In this document: positions 51,629-60,552 of the stretch, one piece after another | How the letters are laid out: each line of letters begins with the position of its first letter | Position numbering within the stretch: position 1 is the first letter of the stretch | From: Paludibacteraceae bacterium | GTDB taxonomy: Bacteria > Bacteroidota > Bacteroidia > Bacteroidales > Paludibacteraceae | Length of the DNA stretch: 64,000 bases | Reading direction: 5' to 3' | Assembly: GCA_031292565.1 (NCBI GenBank) | Contig: JARLGW010000014.1 | Span: 1-64,000 of the forward strand | Translations under genes and position numbers: made by a program | Notes under the pieces: model-generated | The model's database searches: none | The model's input: the letters and a program-made list of their open reading frames with translations, nothing else | What the model was told of the DNA's origin: nothing

Positions 51629-54289
51629 ATGGAAATCAAAAAGCAACCACCCATAGTACACACCGCCTACAACCCCGTGGTGGTAAACGTAGCTGACACC
51701 ACCAACCCCGCTGCCATCAAAACCCTCAGCATCACTACCGATTTTGACACCATACCCATGAAGCGTTACCCACTCAACGGCAACGTGCTGTTTGAAATAT
51801 CATCCATCCTCAAAAGCCTTTTTACCGACAGTGCCGACACCTCCCCGGTGTCCGACCAAATAGAAATACCCCACGCACAGTACATAGACTACACCCTGGA
51901 AGTAGATAACCAAACCCTCGTGGCCGAAACCACCACCCTGATGACAGGCGAAAGCAGCAACAAACTGAAAACGTTTGGTGGCGGGTGGGCTATAACGAAG
52001 GCTGATGTTGAGGCATCCATGTATTTCGACAATAAAAATTATCTTCCCGATGGTTCCGAATCCGTTTCCGCCGCCGATAACTTTATTATTTCAATCAAGG
52101 ATGATTCGCCCTATTTGAAAAATAGAGTACACCCCACCAATATAACTCCAACTGACTTTTCACAGACATATAACGGGAATACATCGGAAAATGATGATTT
52201 TGCAGGTGGATTTGCTTCGTACAACTCAAACTACAAGATGAGAAATTCCGATCCTGTTCCGATTGGTTTTAGGCATAGATACGGAATTAGTAATCCATAT
52301 TTTGATGCAAATGGTAATATAACAGCCCTTGATGATTGCACAATTAACATAGTTGGAACAATAGAGGTAACGGCTCATGTATCCCTTCCTGATGCAGTGA
52401 ATGTCGGTGTAGATGATGGAATCAGAATGGCATACTTTCAAGATGGCAGTGTTTTGATTGGCACTGAAAAGGTGGATATTACTTTTGATATGATTCAAAG
52501 AAAAAGTAGTGACTTTTATGGAACAAATACATTATACGCCTACATTCCAATAAACAAAACACTATCTTTATCTAAAGGAGATGTAATAACTCCAAACATT
52601 ACTTTCCATTTTTATGGCCCAGAAGAAACAGAACATGCGGTTGGCATCACAACATACAACCAGGGTGATGTACAATTTAGCAGTGTGTCTCCTTTTTCCG
52701 TCTCCTGCGCAAATAAAATTCCATCAATAATAACAAGTTATATACTATTTCCAAATATTGTTAACCCTTATTTTTCTTTTTCGGGCATAATAGACTTAAA
52801 TACGGGCATAACATATAATTGCGTAATTAATCCAAAGAGTCATGGATTATTTAGAATACAGGGTAGCTATGTAATAGTAATCGCTTGCGCTAATGCTACA
52901 TCTACCATAACGCCAGCATCCGGCAAATTAAGCATTGTGAAAGAAACCATTGCCGACCCCGACGATATATTAACCACTATCGACGTTGACATCACCACAA
53001 ACATGTGGAATATTGTTGGAAATCAAGCAACGATAACTATCCCGAATATTGATGCCTCGTTTTCAACTATTATTACGGATACTATTTACATTACTTACAC
53101 GCTGTCGCAAGTAATCTCATCAAACCAAGGAGGTGTTGTTTCTGCTTCATCAGAATCAGACTTTATTTTTTCATATACCGAACCACCCACAGCCTACCCC
53201 GACGGCGTTAACTTCATGCTTAGTATATTCCCGAACAACGGAAAGAGCCTATACAGTGCAATATTAAATAAATCCGCAATACAGCAAAATTCGCGCTATC
53301 AATTTTCGCTAGCGTTTGAAAACATTTTTAACTCCATCGCATCCCAACAATTAACATTCGGGCTATACGAAATAAGAGAATCGGAAGTAACGGATCCACC
53401 ATTAATAGCAAGTACAAAAGCCTTCTACGTTAACGATCCCGACTTTTTATCCCTAAACTCACGCGAGTATAAAGGAATGCCATTCTACTACCAAAACAAA
53501 AACTTCACCGCCATCAACGCTGTGGCGCAACTAGCCGAAAGCTCCGACCTCACCCCCCTGCGCGGTACCTTCCTCACCCGGCTCGACCAGTTACTACTCT
53601 ACCCCGGCTACCCACGCCAAGTAACCTGCCTTGGGTTTACCGGCGGCACCTACGTGAACCGCGCAGACACCCTGCTCAACCCCGACAGCCAAACGCCCGT
53701 AACCCAAACCCTGTTCAATGTGCAGCTCACCGATGGCAACGATTACATAGCCCTAAGCAACCAATACCCCGGCCACTATCTGCAAGCAGGCTCCGGCGAA
53801 GTAATAACCACCAACCAACGCGGCGAAATAATAACCATAGCCCGCCCCGCCACAGGCTACACCGAGCACCGCCTCACCATCCAAAACCTCTGCCTGCCCA
53901 TCAACCCATTCTACGTGCGGTGGATAAACCGACAAGGAGGCTACGACTACTGGATGTTCTCCTTCCGCCAAACCATCAAGGAAAAAGTGAAGATAACAGA
54001 CTCCTACTACCCCGTGGTGTACGACCAGCTAACCGCCAATGCCTTTAGTCGCACCCTTGGCCTAGACGGTACAGCCACCATCACCGTGGGCACCAACGGG
54101 CTCACCGAAAACGAATACGATGCCGTGAGCAAAGTAATATACGCCCCCGGCATCCAATACTTCGACACCCGCAAAAGCACCTGGATAACCCTTGCCATAT
54201 CCGATTCCGACGTGGAGAAAGACACCTACGCCTCCACCCAGGAAATAGAAATCACCTTTCAGCTACCCACCCCGCAAGTACAATTCTAA
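51629..54289 (+). CDS. Large tail-module structural protein with a composition-distinct centre
   Basis: 886 residues, no signal peptide. The N-terminal ~110 residues (VHTAYNPVVVNVADTTNPAA ... KRYPLNGNVLFEISSIL) and C-terminal ~270 residues (TFLTRLDQLLLYPGYP ... LPINPFYVRWINRQGGYDYWMFSF ... GLTENEYDAVSKVIYAPGI) have the pattern of Bacteroidota phage proteins that I know as conserved but unnamed. The centre (about residues 115-610) is strand-rich, Thr/Ser/Asn-rich and fibre-like. The DNA switches from C-rich to AT-rich near 51970 and back near 53480. Possible baseplate or fibre component. Confidence 0.6.
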   Translation: MEIKKQPPIVHTAYNPVVVNVADTTNPAAIKTLSITTDFDTIPMKRYPLNGNVLFEISSILKSLFTDSADTSPVSDQIEIPHAQYIDYTLEVDNQTLVAETTTLMTGESSNKLKTFGGGWAITKADVEASMYFDNKNYLPDGSESVSAADNFIISIKDDSPYLKNRVHPTNITPTDFSQTYNGNTSENDDFAGGFASYNSNYKMRNSDPVPIGFRHRYGISNPYFDANGNITALDDCTINIVGTIEVTAHVSLPDAVNVGVDDGIRMAYFQDGSVLIGTEKVDITFDMIQRKSSDFYGTNTLYAYIPINKTLSLSKGDVITPNITFHFYGPEETEHAVGITTYNQGDVQFSSVSPFSVSCANKIPSIITSYILFPNIVNPYFSFSGIIDLNTGITYNCVINPKSHGLFRIQGSYVIVIACANATSTITPASGKLSIVKETIADPDDILTTIDVDITTNMWNIVGNQATITIPNIDASFSTIITDTIYITYTLSQVISSNQGGVVSASSESDFIFSYTEPPTAYPDGVNFMLSIFPNNGKSLYSAILNKSAIQQNSRYQFSLAFENIFNSIASQQLTFGLYEIRESEVTDPPLIASTKAFYVNDPDFLSLNSREYKGMPFYYQNKNFTAINAVAQLAESSDLTPLRGTFLTRLDQLLLYPGYPRQVTCLGFTGGTYVNRADTLLNPDSQTPVTQTLFNVQLTDGNDYIALSNQYPGHYLQAGSGEVITTNQRGEIITIARPATGYTEHRLTIQNLCLPINPFYVRWINRQGGYDYWMFSFRQTIKEKVKITDSYYPVVYDQLTANAFSRTLGLDGTATITVGTNGLTENEYDAVSKVIYAPGIQYFDTRKSTWITLAISDSDVEKDTYASTQEIEITFQLPTPQVQF

Positions 54290-54292
54290 GCC

Positions 54293-54517
54293 ATGAGCGG
54301 ATACGAAATAATAATGCAACTACCCCCAGAGGTGATAGACACCCTCATCATCAAAGGCCTTATGCGCGCCACCGTGAAGCGCGACAAAGAGATATACGAA
54401 CACTACCTCCGCCAATGCCGCACCCAGGCAAGCCGCATGCAAGCACGCACCAACACCGCCGAACAATTCAGCATCAGCGAAGACAGAGTAAGTAAAATAA
54501 TTCAAAAAATGAGATAA
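54293..54517 (+). CDS. Small helical protein of the tail module
   Basis: 74 residues (MSGYEIIMQLPPEVIDTLII ... NTAEQFSISEDRVSKIIQKMR). The C-terminal half resembles a helix-turn-helix (TAEQFSISEDRVSKIIQKM) that would bind DNA, unusual between two structural genes. It sits three bases after one and two before the next, so it belongs to the same transcript. Function unknown. Confidence 0.6.
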   Translation: MSGYEIIMQLPPEVIDTLIIKGLMRATVKRDKEIYEHYLRQCRTQASRMQARTNTAEQFSISEDRVSKIIQKMR

Positions 54518-54519
54518 GC

Positions 54520-56280
54520 ATGTACGAACTATATATACAAGATAAAAATAATGTTTGGCAACTGGCCGACCTCGGCAGCGAAAAGCCCGCCATCAACATT
54601 CAACGCAACGACATCGGCGAACTGAAGGATCGCCAAACCGACTACTCTCAAGCGGTGAAGCTTCCAAAAACGCCAAACAACTGCCGAATATTCAGTTTTA
54701 TCAACGAGTTTACTGTGGAATCCGACCTGCGGCACAAGCGAATGGAATGTAGGTTGTATTGTGATGGGTGTATTATACTTGGTAATGGAGGTCTGTTGAA
54801 GTTTGTACAAATAACAAATTTCTTTGAGGTACAGTTGCTAGGTGGCATTATGGATTTTTTTGCCCAATTGGCAGAAAAGAATAGTGACAACAACCAAAAA
54901 ACGCTGAACGATTTAAATTTTTCATCCACTATTGTACGAGGTTTAAGCGGATTCCAAATTTCACAATCACCCGAAACTCATGATATGTTTTTTGGAATAG
55001 CCGACTTTGCCAGTGAACCTAACATGGCCTATTCTTACAGCAAAGGAAACAGAAGTGTTTTTCAAGAATGTCAATATCCGTTTGTTTGGTTGAAAACCAT
55101 TATTAACCAAATATTGTGCGAAAATGGAGGATATACCCTTTGCTCGGATATATTAACCGACAATGAATATGCTAAAGCTTGCATGACATTAACAAGTATA
55201 AAAACAGACCTATCTACTTATCTAAAAATGGCAACAGTAAGCTATAATGGTATTCCATTTACCAATAGCTCACAGCGAGCTCTATTTATTGTGCCGTTTT
55301 CTTTTACTGATTCCATCTCGTGTATGCGGGTGGATGCAAGCGTTCCGTTTGAAATAGACTCTTATAATCAAAATCTTGCTTACAATGGCAGAGACACAGT
55401 TATGCCTTTTTTAGTATTTAAAGTACCGACTTCTGGTGTGTATAAACTTAAAATAGGAGCATCTGCTCATTCTTCTGATAGAACTCCAATGCAGGAAGGT
55501 ACAGGAGCGTTAACCACGATAATGTATTTTTTTAAAAATCCAGAAGACATATCCAGTCATGCCAAGGTTCAAAGCGATGATAAAACATCAGGCCTATTTG
55601 GTACGCTTTCTTCTGTTAGCACCAATAACGGTAGCTATGATATTGCAACTATAAATGGAGTTGTTTCTTTGGATTTGAAGCAAGGAGATAAATTGGTTAT
55701 GATATGGATGAGCAATAGCTATATTCAGGGCACTGTAAGCTTTGATAGCTTCAGTTGTAACGTGGTGAATTTTTACCCTAAACTCACAAAAATAGATACG
55801 TTTGTAGGCGGGTCAATTACACTCAAAAAGAATCTGCCCGACATTACGCAATACGATTTTTTCAAATATTTTTTACAACAGTACGGGTTAACAGTGGATG
55901 TGGATATAGAAAAGAAAAAGGTAAATGCCTATACATTCAATACCGTTGTTCAAAATAAACTCAATGCCAAAGACTGGAGTGAAAAATACGATAAAGGAAC
56001 AGGTACCGTTAAATTTGTACTCGGTAATTACGAAAAAAATAATAAATACGCTTACAAGGATGAAGACAACAGCATTGATTCATCAAACATTTACACTGAA
56101 ATGGAGGCCGGTTTGGCGGAATACATGTTCAATAAAGGAAAATCTATCTATTATACTGCCGAGGTTGCCGGAGCCTTAAATAAAATGGATAGTACGTTCG
56201 TGTACGGACAGGCTGAATATTATATTGTTGGCGTAGAATTGGAATCGGACGAGCTGAATTTTCTAGATCAAGCCTTTTAA
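54520..56280 (+). CDS. Tail-module structural protein, N-terminal part (frameshifted)
   Basis: 586 residues up to a premature stop. The start, VWQLADLGSEKPAINIQRND, and IGELKDRQTDYSQAVKLPKTPNN follow a pattern I recall from Bacteroidota phage structural proteins. The middle is strand-rich. The frame ends at ...ELNFLDQAF-stop, but the -1 frame continues without a break as LTINDDNLSDEVYSAIELPF... to 56798. One extra T in the TTTT run at 56275-56278 would fuse both into about 757 residues. As with the 886-residue protein, the first ~150 bases and the last ~150 are C-rich while the centre is AT-rich. Confidence 0.6.
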   Translation: MYELYIQDKNNVWQLADLGSEKPAINIQRNDIGELKDRQTDYSQAVKLPKTPNNCRIFSFINEFTVESDLRHKRMECRLYCDGCIILGNGGLLKFVQITNFFEVQLLGGIMDFFAQLAEKNSDNNQKTLNDLNFSSTIVRGLSGFQISQSPETHDMFFGIADFASEPNMAYSYSKGNRSVFQECQYPFVWLKTIINQILCENGGYTLCSDILTDNEYAKACMTLTSIKTDLSTYLKMATVSYNGIPFTNSSQRALFIVPFSFTDSISCMRVDASVPFEIDSYNQNLAYNGRDTVMPFLVFKVPTSGVYKLKIGASAHSSDRTPMQEGTGALTTIMYFFKNPEDISSHAKVQSDDKTSGLFGTLSSVSTNNGSYDIATINGVVSLDLKQGDKLVMIWMSNSYIQGTVSFDSFSCNVVNFYPKLTKIDTFVGGSITLKKNLPDITQYDFFKYFLQQYGLTVDVDIEKKKVNAYTFNTVVQNKLNAKDWSEKYDKGTGTVKFVLGNYEKNNKYAYKDEDNSIDSSNIYTEMEAGLAEYMFNKGKSIYYTAEVAGALNKMDSTFVYGQAEYYIVGVELESDELNFLDQAF

Positions 56281-56798
56281 CTATTAACGACGATAATCTT
56301 TCAGACGAGGTATATAGTGCCATAGAGCTCCCGTTTGCAGCATGCGAATGCAGCACTGTAACTGACATTAATGGAAATTGCTTTTGGCTTCCTAAAATAA
56401 AATGGTTGACAAAATCCTCCACTGAGGATGGTTTTCCAGATGCAGCTAATCCTAAACTCTTGATGTACAATGGTACTGCTTCCATTTATCTGAAAGATGA
56501 GGATAGTAATATATTGGGAACACTCTCCTTACCGGTGCTTACTCCCTATGTTGATTCGTCAACATCACTTCGGGCAGCACACATGGTTTCAAAATACTAT
56601 CAGGTATTGCAAAATAATATATTTTCAGATATTAGGGTGATAGAAGATGCCGAATTCTACCTCAACCCCAAAGACATATCGGAATACAACCCCTTCATCC
56701 CCGTGTATATCGACTACTTTGGAGCCTACTTCTACATCAATAAAATAAAAAATTTTGTGAGTGGTAAACTCACGAAGGTAGATTTGGTAAAAATATAG
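56281..56798 (+). pseudogene. C-terminal part of the frameshifted structural protein
   Basis: About 172 codons in the -1 frame relative to the preceding gene, with no suitable start codon at its beginning (first ATG at 56463, an ATA/TTG-type start near 56406). The text TDINGNCFWLPKIKWLTKSS, NPKLLMYNGTASIYLKDED and YNPFIPVYIDYFGAYFYINK is protein-like throughout. It is best read as the tail of the 54520 gene, separated by a one-base deletion or a sequencing error. Confidence 0.6.
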
Positions 56799-57067
56799 CC
56801 CCAACCCCGAAGGGGGCTTCAATGTGATTTTTTGCCGAAGGCAATACATATCAATAGAAATGAAAAAAAGAAAGAACCAATTCCCCGAACGGGGATAAAT
56901 ATATGTATTCCCGATTCGGTGTAGGCTATGGGCAGGCCTACGCCGAACGAAAAGAATTAAGACAACAACAATACAAACAACCAGCCACCCTAAAATACGC
57001 ATCTCCAAAGGTGATATTCAAGTTCTCCCCCTCCGGGGAATTGAGGGGGCTAAACCCACCAACCATC
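56799..57067. repeat. Repeat block before the tape-measure gene
   Basis: 'agccccaaccccgaagggggctt' (56798-56820), a CCCCGAACGGGG hairpin (56882-56894), a 'gtgtaggctatgggcaggcctac' inverted repeat (56919-56941) and 'cccctccggggaattgagggggc' (57028-57050). An 84-codon frame through here is largely a translation of these repeats until the ATG at 57068. Confidence 0.6.
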
Positions 57068-57157
57068 ATGGCCGACAACACACAACAGAACATACAACTA
57101 GCTGTACAAGTAGTAGATAACTTTATCAACGCTAAAAAAAATAGACCAGCAATATGA
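57068..57157 (+). pseudogene. N-terminal fragment of the tape-measure-like gene
   Basis: ATG at 57068 gives MADNTQQNIQLAVQVVDNFI followed by NAKKNRPAI and a stop. Removing one A from the A8 run at 57134-57141 instead reads NAKKIDQQYEVDSKNMENRH, joining the coiled-coil protein that follows. The natural start of the tape-measure-like protein is therefore probably here. Confidence 0.55.
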
Positions 57158-57173
57158 AGTCGATTCCAAAAAC

Positions 57174-59327
57174 ATGGAAAATCGGCATGAGGCCGAAATA
57201 ATATCGCTCAAAAAGAAACACGCCTCGGCTACCGAAATAGCCACAGCCGAAGCCAAGAATGCAAGAGAATCGGCTGACCTGATTATTGCCGCCAGCCTTA
57301 AAAAGCAAAAAACAGAGCAAGACGAGTTGAATGCTACAAAGAACTCAATTGCAGCGAAAGCGGCATTGCTGAAAACACAAAATTTGAGTTCGGAGGCCGC
57401 GAAAAAAGAACAAGAGGAGTTGGACAAACTCATAAAGCGCAGAGGAGAGCTTACCACCAGCATAAAAGACGAACAGGCCGCCCGCGACAAAGCCAACAAC
57501 GATGCCGCCCAAAAAGACCTTGCCGTGCAACAAGCACGAGAAGAGGCCCAGAAGCAAGCCGCCGAACGGCGAAAACAAGCCGCTGAAAAAAGAAGGCAAG
57601 CCAGAGATAAAGAATATTCGGATCAAGAAGCATTGGATCAAGTTGATATTATAAACACCGAAAAAAACACAAAAGCAAGGTTAGATGCCGAATTAAAATT
57701 AATTCAAGACCAACAGGCTCACAAGATATACGATGCGAAAGGAAATGTAGCTCAAATAGCCCTTCTCAACGCAAATGCAGAAAAGGATATAAAGGCGAAA
57801 AAGCAAGAGTATCAAGATGCTGATGAAAAGTTGCGAACCGACGGGCTAAGTTTCTTAAAGAAAACCACTGACGACGAAATCACCGCGGAGAAGAACAAAA
57901 CCGACAAAGAAATAGCTCAATTGGAGGATTTGGCCAACAAAAAATTAATCACCGCCGAAGAGCTTACCAAAGACACACAAAAAGCCGAACAGCAAGAAGC
58001 CGAAAACATTAAAAACATCAAGCTCAAAGCAGTAAAAGAACAAGCCGACCAAATTAAAAAAACTACCGAAGACCAATACACCACTGAGATGGCTATGGCC
58101 GCGGGCAATAAGCAAAAACAAAGCCAGATACAACTGAAAGAGCAACAAGACCAACTGGCAGCTCTACAAAAAGAAAGAGAAAAATGGCAAAAAAAAGTAG
58201 ATGGCGAATCACCCGAACAGGCAAATAAAAACGGCGACGGTGCTGCTTTAAAACAAGCAAATCTGGACGTTGTAAACATGCAAAACAACGTCAGTGCTTC
58301 AAGTTTATCCATTTTGCAAGACGAATATGCCGAACGCATATGGTTGGCCAAAGGCAATGCCGACGAAATATACAGGCTAAACAAAAAACTGATAGATGAG
58401 CAAATAACCTTGAAAGAAAAGAGCATGACCGAAGAGCAAAAAAAAGAATATGAAAACTCCGAAGAATACGCCCAACAGCAAGGGAAAAAAAGCGACCTGG
58501 ACAAAGATTATACGCAAAAAAAAATAGACCAGGTAAAAGGGTGGGCAGACAAATCAATGGAATTGGCCACGCAAGTAAATTCCTTAATGAAAACCTTGGG
58601 CGATGCCGAAGTACAAAAAGCAGAAGACGATAATAACGCGAAAAAAACAGGCCTCGAAAATCAACTCAATTCCGGCCTAATCACCAAAAAGCAGTACGAC
58701 AAGCAAGTAGCCGCATCCGAAGCCGACCTTGCCACCAAGAAAAAACAAATAGCAAAGGACGAGGCAATACGAGAAAAGGCAATAAGTGTTTTCACTACAA
58801 TTATAAAAACGGCAGAAGGTGTTGCTGCAAATTTAAAAACTCCCGCGCTAATACCATTCATTATAGCAACTGGAGCAGCAGAATTAGCTACCATTATAGC
58901 CACACCGCTACCCAAAGCCCGTCGTGGACTGTTTGTGCGAAAATCCAATGGCGGCCTGCTCAACGGCCCATCGCACGCCACTGGCGGCATCCCCATCGAA
59001 GCAGAAGGTGGTGAGGCTATTATCAACAAGCGCAGCACGGCCATGTATGCCCCCCTGCTATCCGCCATCAACGAAGCCGGGGGCGGAGTGAAGTTTGCCG
59101 GGGGCGGGGTAGTGCGCCGCATGTTTGCCGACGGGGGCGTTACCAATACCGCCTTCACCAACGACGGGGGGTATTCTGCCCGCACGCAGGCTAACGCCAT
59201 TACGGCAGCCGACATGCACGATGCCATGGCTGCCGCTGTGAGCAAAGTAAAAGTATATACCACGGTGGAGGATTACCGCAAGGCGGATAGCAATTACACT
59301 AATATAGTGAGCTCGGGCACGGTGTGA
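57174..59327 (+). CDS. Tape-measure-like protein
   Basis: 717 residues from the first in-frame ATG, about 752 if joined to the fragment at 57068. Residues 1-500 are almost unbroken charged coiled coil rich in Lys, Gln, Glu and Ala. A hydrophobic segment follows (about 540-580, VFTTIIKTAEGVAANL ... ALIPFIIATGAAELATIIATP). The Gly-rich C-terminus (GGLLNGPSHATGGIPIEAEGGEAIINKRS, AGGGVKFAGGGVVRRMFADGG) is typical of phage tape-measure or related tail proteins in Bacteroidota. Such proteins set tail length. It is the last gene of the element before a strong hairpin. Confidence 0.72.
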   Translation: MENRHEAEIISLKKKHASATEIATAEAKNARESADLIIAASLKKQKTEQDELNATKNSIAAKAALLKTQNLSSEAAKKEQEELDKLIKRRGELTTSIKDEQAARDKANNDAAQKDLAVQQAREEAQKQAAERRKQAAEKRRQARDKEYSDQEALDQVDIINTEKNTKARLDAELKLIQDQQAHKIYDAKGNVAQIALLNANAEKDIKAKKQEYQDADEKLRTDGLSFLKKTTDDEITAEKNKTDKEIAQLEDLANKKLITAEELTKDTQKAEQQEAENIKNIKLKAVKEQADQIKKTTEDQYTTEMAMAAGNKQKQSQIQLKEQQDQLAALQKEREKWQKKVDGESPEQANKNGDGAALKQANLDVVNMQNNVSASSLSILQDEYAERIWLAKGNADEIYRLNKKLIDEQITLKEKSMTEEQKKEYENSEEYAQQQGKKSDLDKDYTQKKIDQVKGWADKSMELATQVNSLMKTLGDAEVQKAEDDNNAKKTGLENQLNSGLITKKQYDKQVAASEADLATKKKQIAKDEAIREKAISVFTTIIKTAEGVAANLKTPALIPFIIATGAAELATIIATPLPKARRGLFVRKSNGGLLNGPSHATGGIPIEAEGGEAIINKRSTAMYAPLLSAINEAGGGVKFAGGGVVRRMFADGGVTNTAFTNDGGYSARTQANAITAADMHDAMAAAVSKVKVYTTVEDYRKADSNYTNIVSSGTV

Positions 59328-59329
59328 TA

Positions 59330-59362
59330 AAACATTCCATATCTCTAAGATATGGAATGTTT
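59330..59362 (+). terminator. Hairpin after the tape-measure-like gene
   Basis: AAACATTCCATATCT (59330-59344) and AGATATGGAATGTTT (59348-59362) form a perfect 15-bp stem with a three-base loop, overlapping the region right after the stop codon. It likely ends the late transcript. Confidence 0.75.
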
Positions 59363-59470
59363 GGTAGGAGGGGAGATGGTATTCTTCGTGTATTCGCTGT
59401 TACTTATTTGTATTCGGAACACATGGCGATAATATTTTTTTTGCTCATGCGCTACAGCTATGCATAGTTT

Positions 59471-60505
59471 TTATTGCCACGAGAAACATACTTTTGGAGT
59501 TTTTATGTCTTTCAGTTTGGTAATCAGGCCTATTTTGCTTTGCACATCTCCTTCGAGAAAATAGGTTTTCCCTTTCACGGCAATTTCCACACCCAGTTTG
59601 CCGGGCTCATCCCAAATGGTGTAATCGGCATCCTTGTTATGAAACGTAACTTGGAACGGGTCGGATTGGGACGATTTGAATAAACATTCTCCGTTCGGGT
59701 AATCCATGTTCGTATCCTCATTGGGGTAGTATAGCTCCACCTCATCCTCTTTGTTGATAAAGGCATAGTGTAAGGAGCTGTCGGCTAACGTGTAGAGTAC
59801 CAATTTTTTGCCGTTTTTGGCGATGTTGAACGAGAGTATTATTTGCGAGTTTTTATTCAGTGCAAACCGTTTTACCGTTTTTGTTTTAGTTTTCAGATTG
59901 GCATATTCGTCTGTATATGTTGTTGTTTCATTTACGGTATATATATTATTGCTTGAGGTGTTATAGCTGCGGATTTTTTTTATAAAATTACCGCCCAATA
60001 TCTCAACCTGAGCGTTGTCATAATCGGGTTTGTTCCACATTTCTATTGTTTTTGTTTTGTTGTCAAATTTAAATATTTTACCAGTGTAGTAAGTGCTTTC
60101 CATACCTGCGACAAACTCATCTTTCCTACAAAAACATATGATATACGGTATTCCATTTTCGTCTTTAGAGGCATAGTCTGCCACGGCAATATCTTTAAAC
60201 CCGTCAAAATCGAAGTCCTCGTAAATAACATATTTTTGTTTGTCATAGGATATTGTTTTTACATTTTGATATTTAGATAGATCATCTGCCGGATATTTAC
60301 AATTGTAAATTAAACCGATTCCGGTTCCTTTTTTGCGATATATAACAAATCCATCTTTTAGAAAATTGGTAGCTGAGGTGTCTTTGGTAATTATTTTTAC
60401 GCAATAATCGTCGCTAAAGCCGTCAATGGTTACGGTTACATATTGTTGTCCGTGTACTAGCATAGAGCCTAGAAACAGGAATAGGAGTGATAGTTTGACT
60501 TTCAT
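59471..60505 (-). CDS. Exported protein with an XAC2610/FG-GAP-like Asp-rich motif
   Basis: 344 residues with a signal peptide (1-19, ending VHGQ). The segment YVIYEDFDFDGFKDIAVADY resembles the Asp-rich calcium-like loop of FG-GAP and XAC2610-type proteins; XAC2610 relatives include periplasmic glycosidase inhibitors. The rest is strand-rich without recognised domains. It is transcribed against the two neighbouring gene groups, with a TAGTTTTG -7 box upstream. Role unknown. Confidence 0.7.
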   Translation of the reverse strand: MKVKLSLLFLFLGSMLVHGQQYVTVTIDGFSDDYCVKIITKDTSATNFLKDGFVIYRKKGTGIGLIYNCKYPADDLSKYQNVKTISYDKQKYVIYEDFDFDGFKDIAVADYASKDENGIPYIICFCRKDEFVAGMESTYYTGKIFKFDNKTKTIEMWNKPDYDNAQVEILGGNFIKKIRSYNTSSNNIYTVNETTTYTDEYANLKTKTKTVKRFALNKNSQIILSFNIAKNGKKLVLYTLADSSLHYAFINKEDEVELYYPNEDTNMDYPNGECLFKSSQSDPFQVTFHNKDADYTIWDEPGKLGVEIAVKGKTYFLEGDVQSKIGLITKLKDIKTPKVCFSWQ

Positions 60506-60544
60506 ATAGTTTCGTTTTTTTATTGATTTGTTGCTACAGCATTA

Positions 60545-60552
60545 CAAAACTA
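60545..60552 (-). promoter_or_regulatory. -7 box (TAGTTTTG)
   Basis: A TAnnTTTG match on the minus strand, about 40 bases before the start at 60505. Confidence 0.45.

Noticed and set aside
51629-56798. Diversity-generating retroelement acting on the variable centres
   Set aside because: No reverse transcriptase gene and no template/variable repeat pair with adenine-biased changes were seen in the window.
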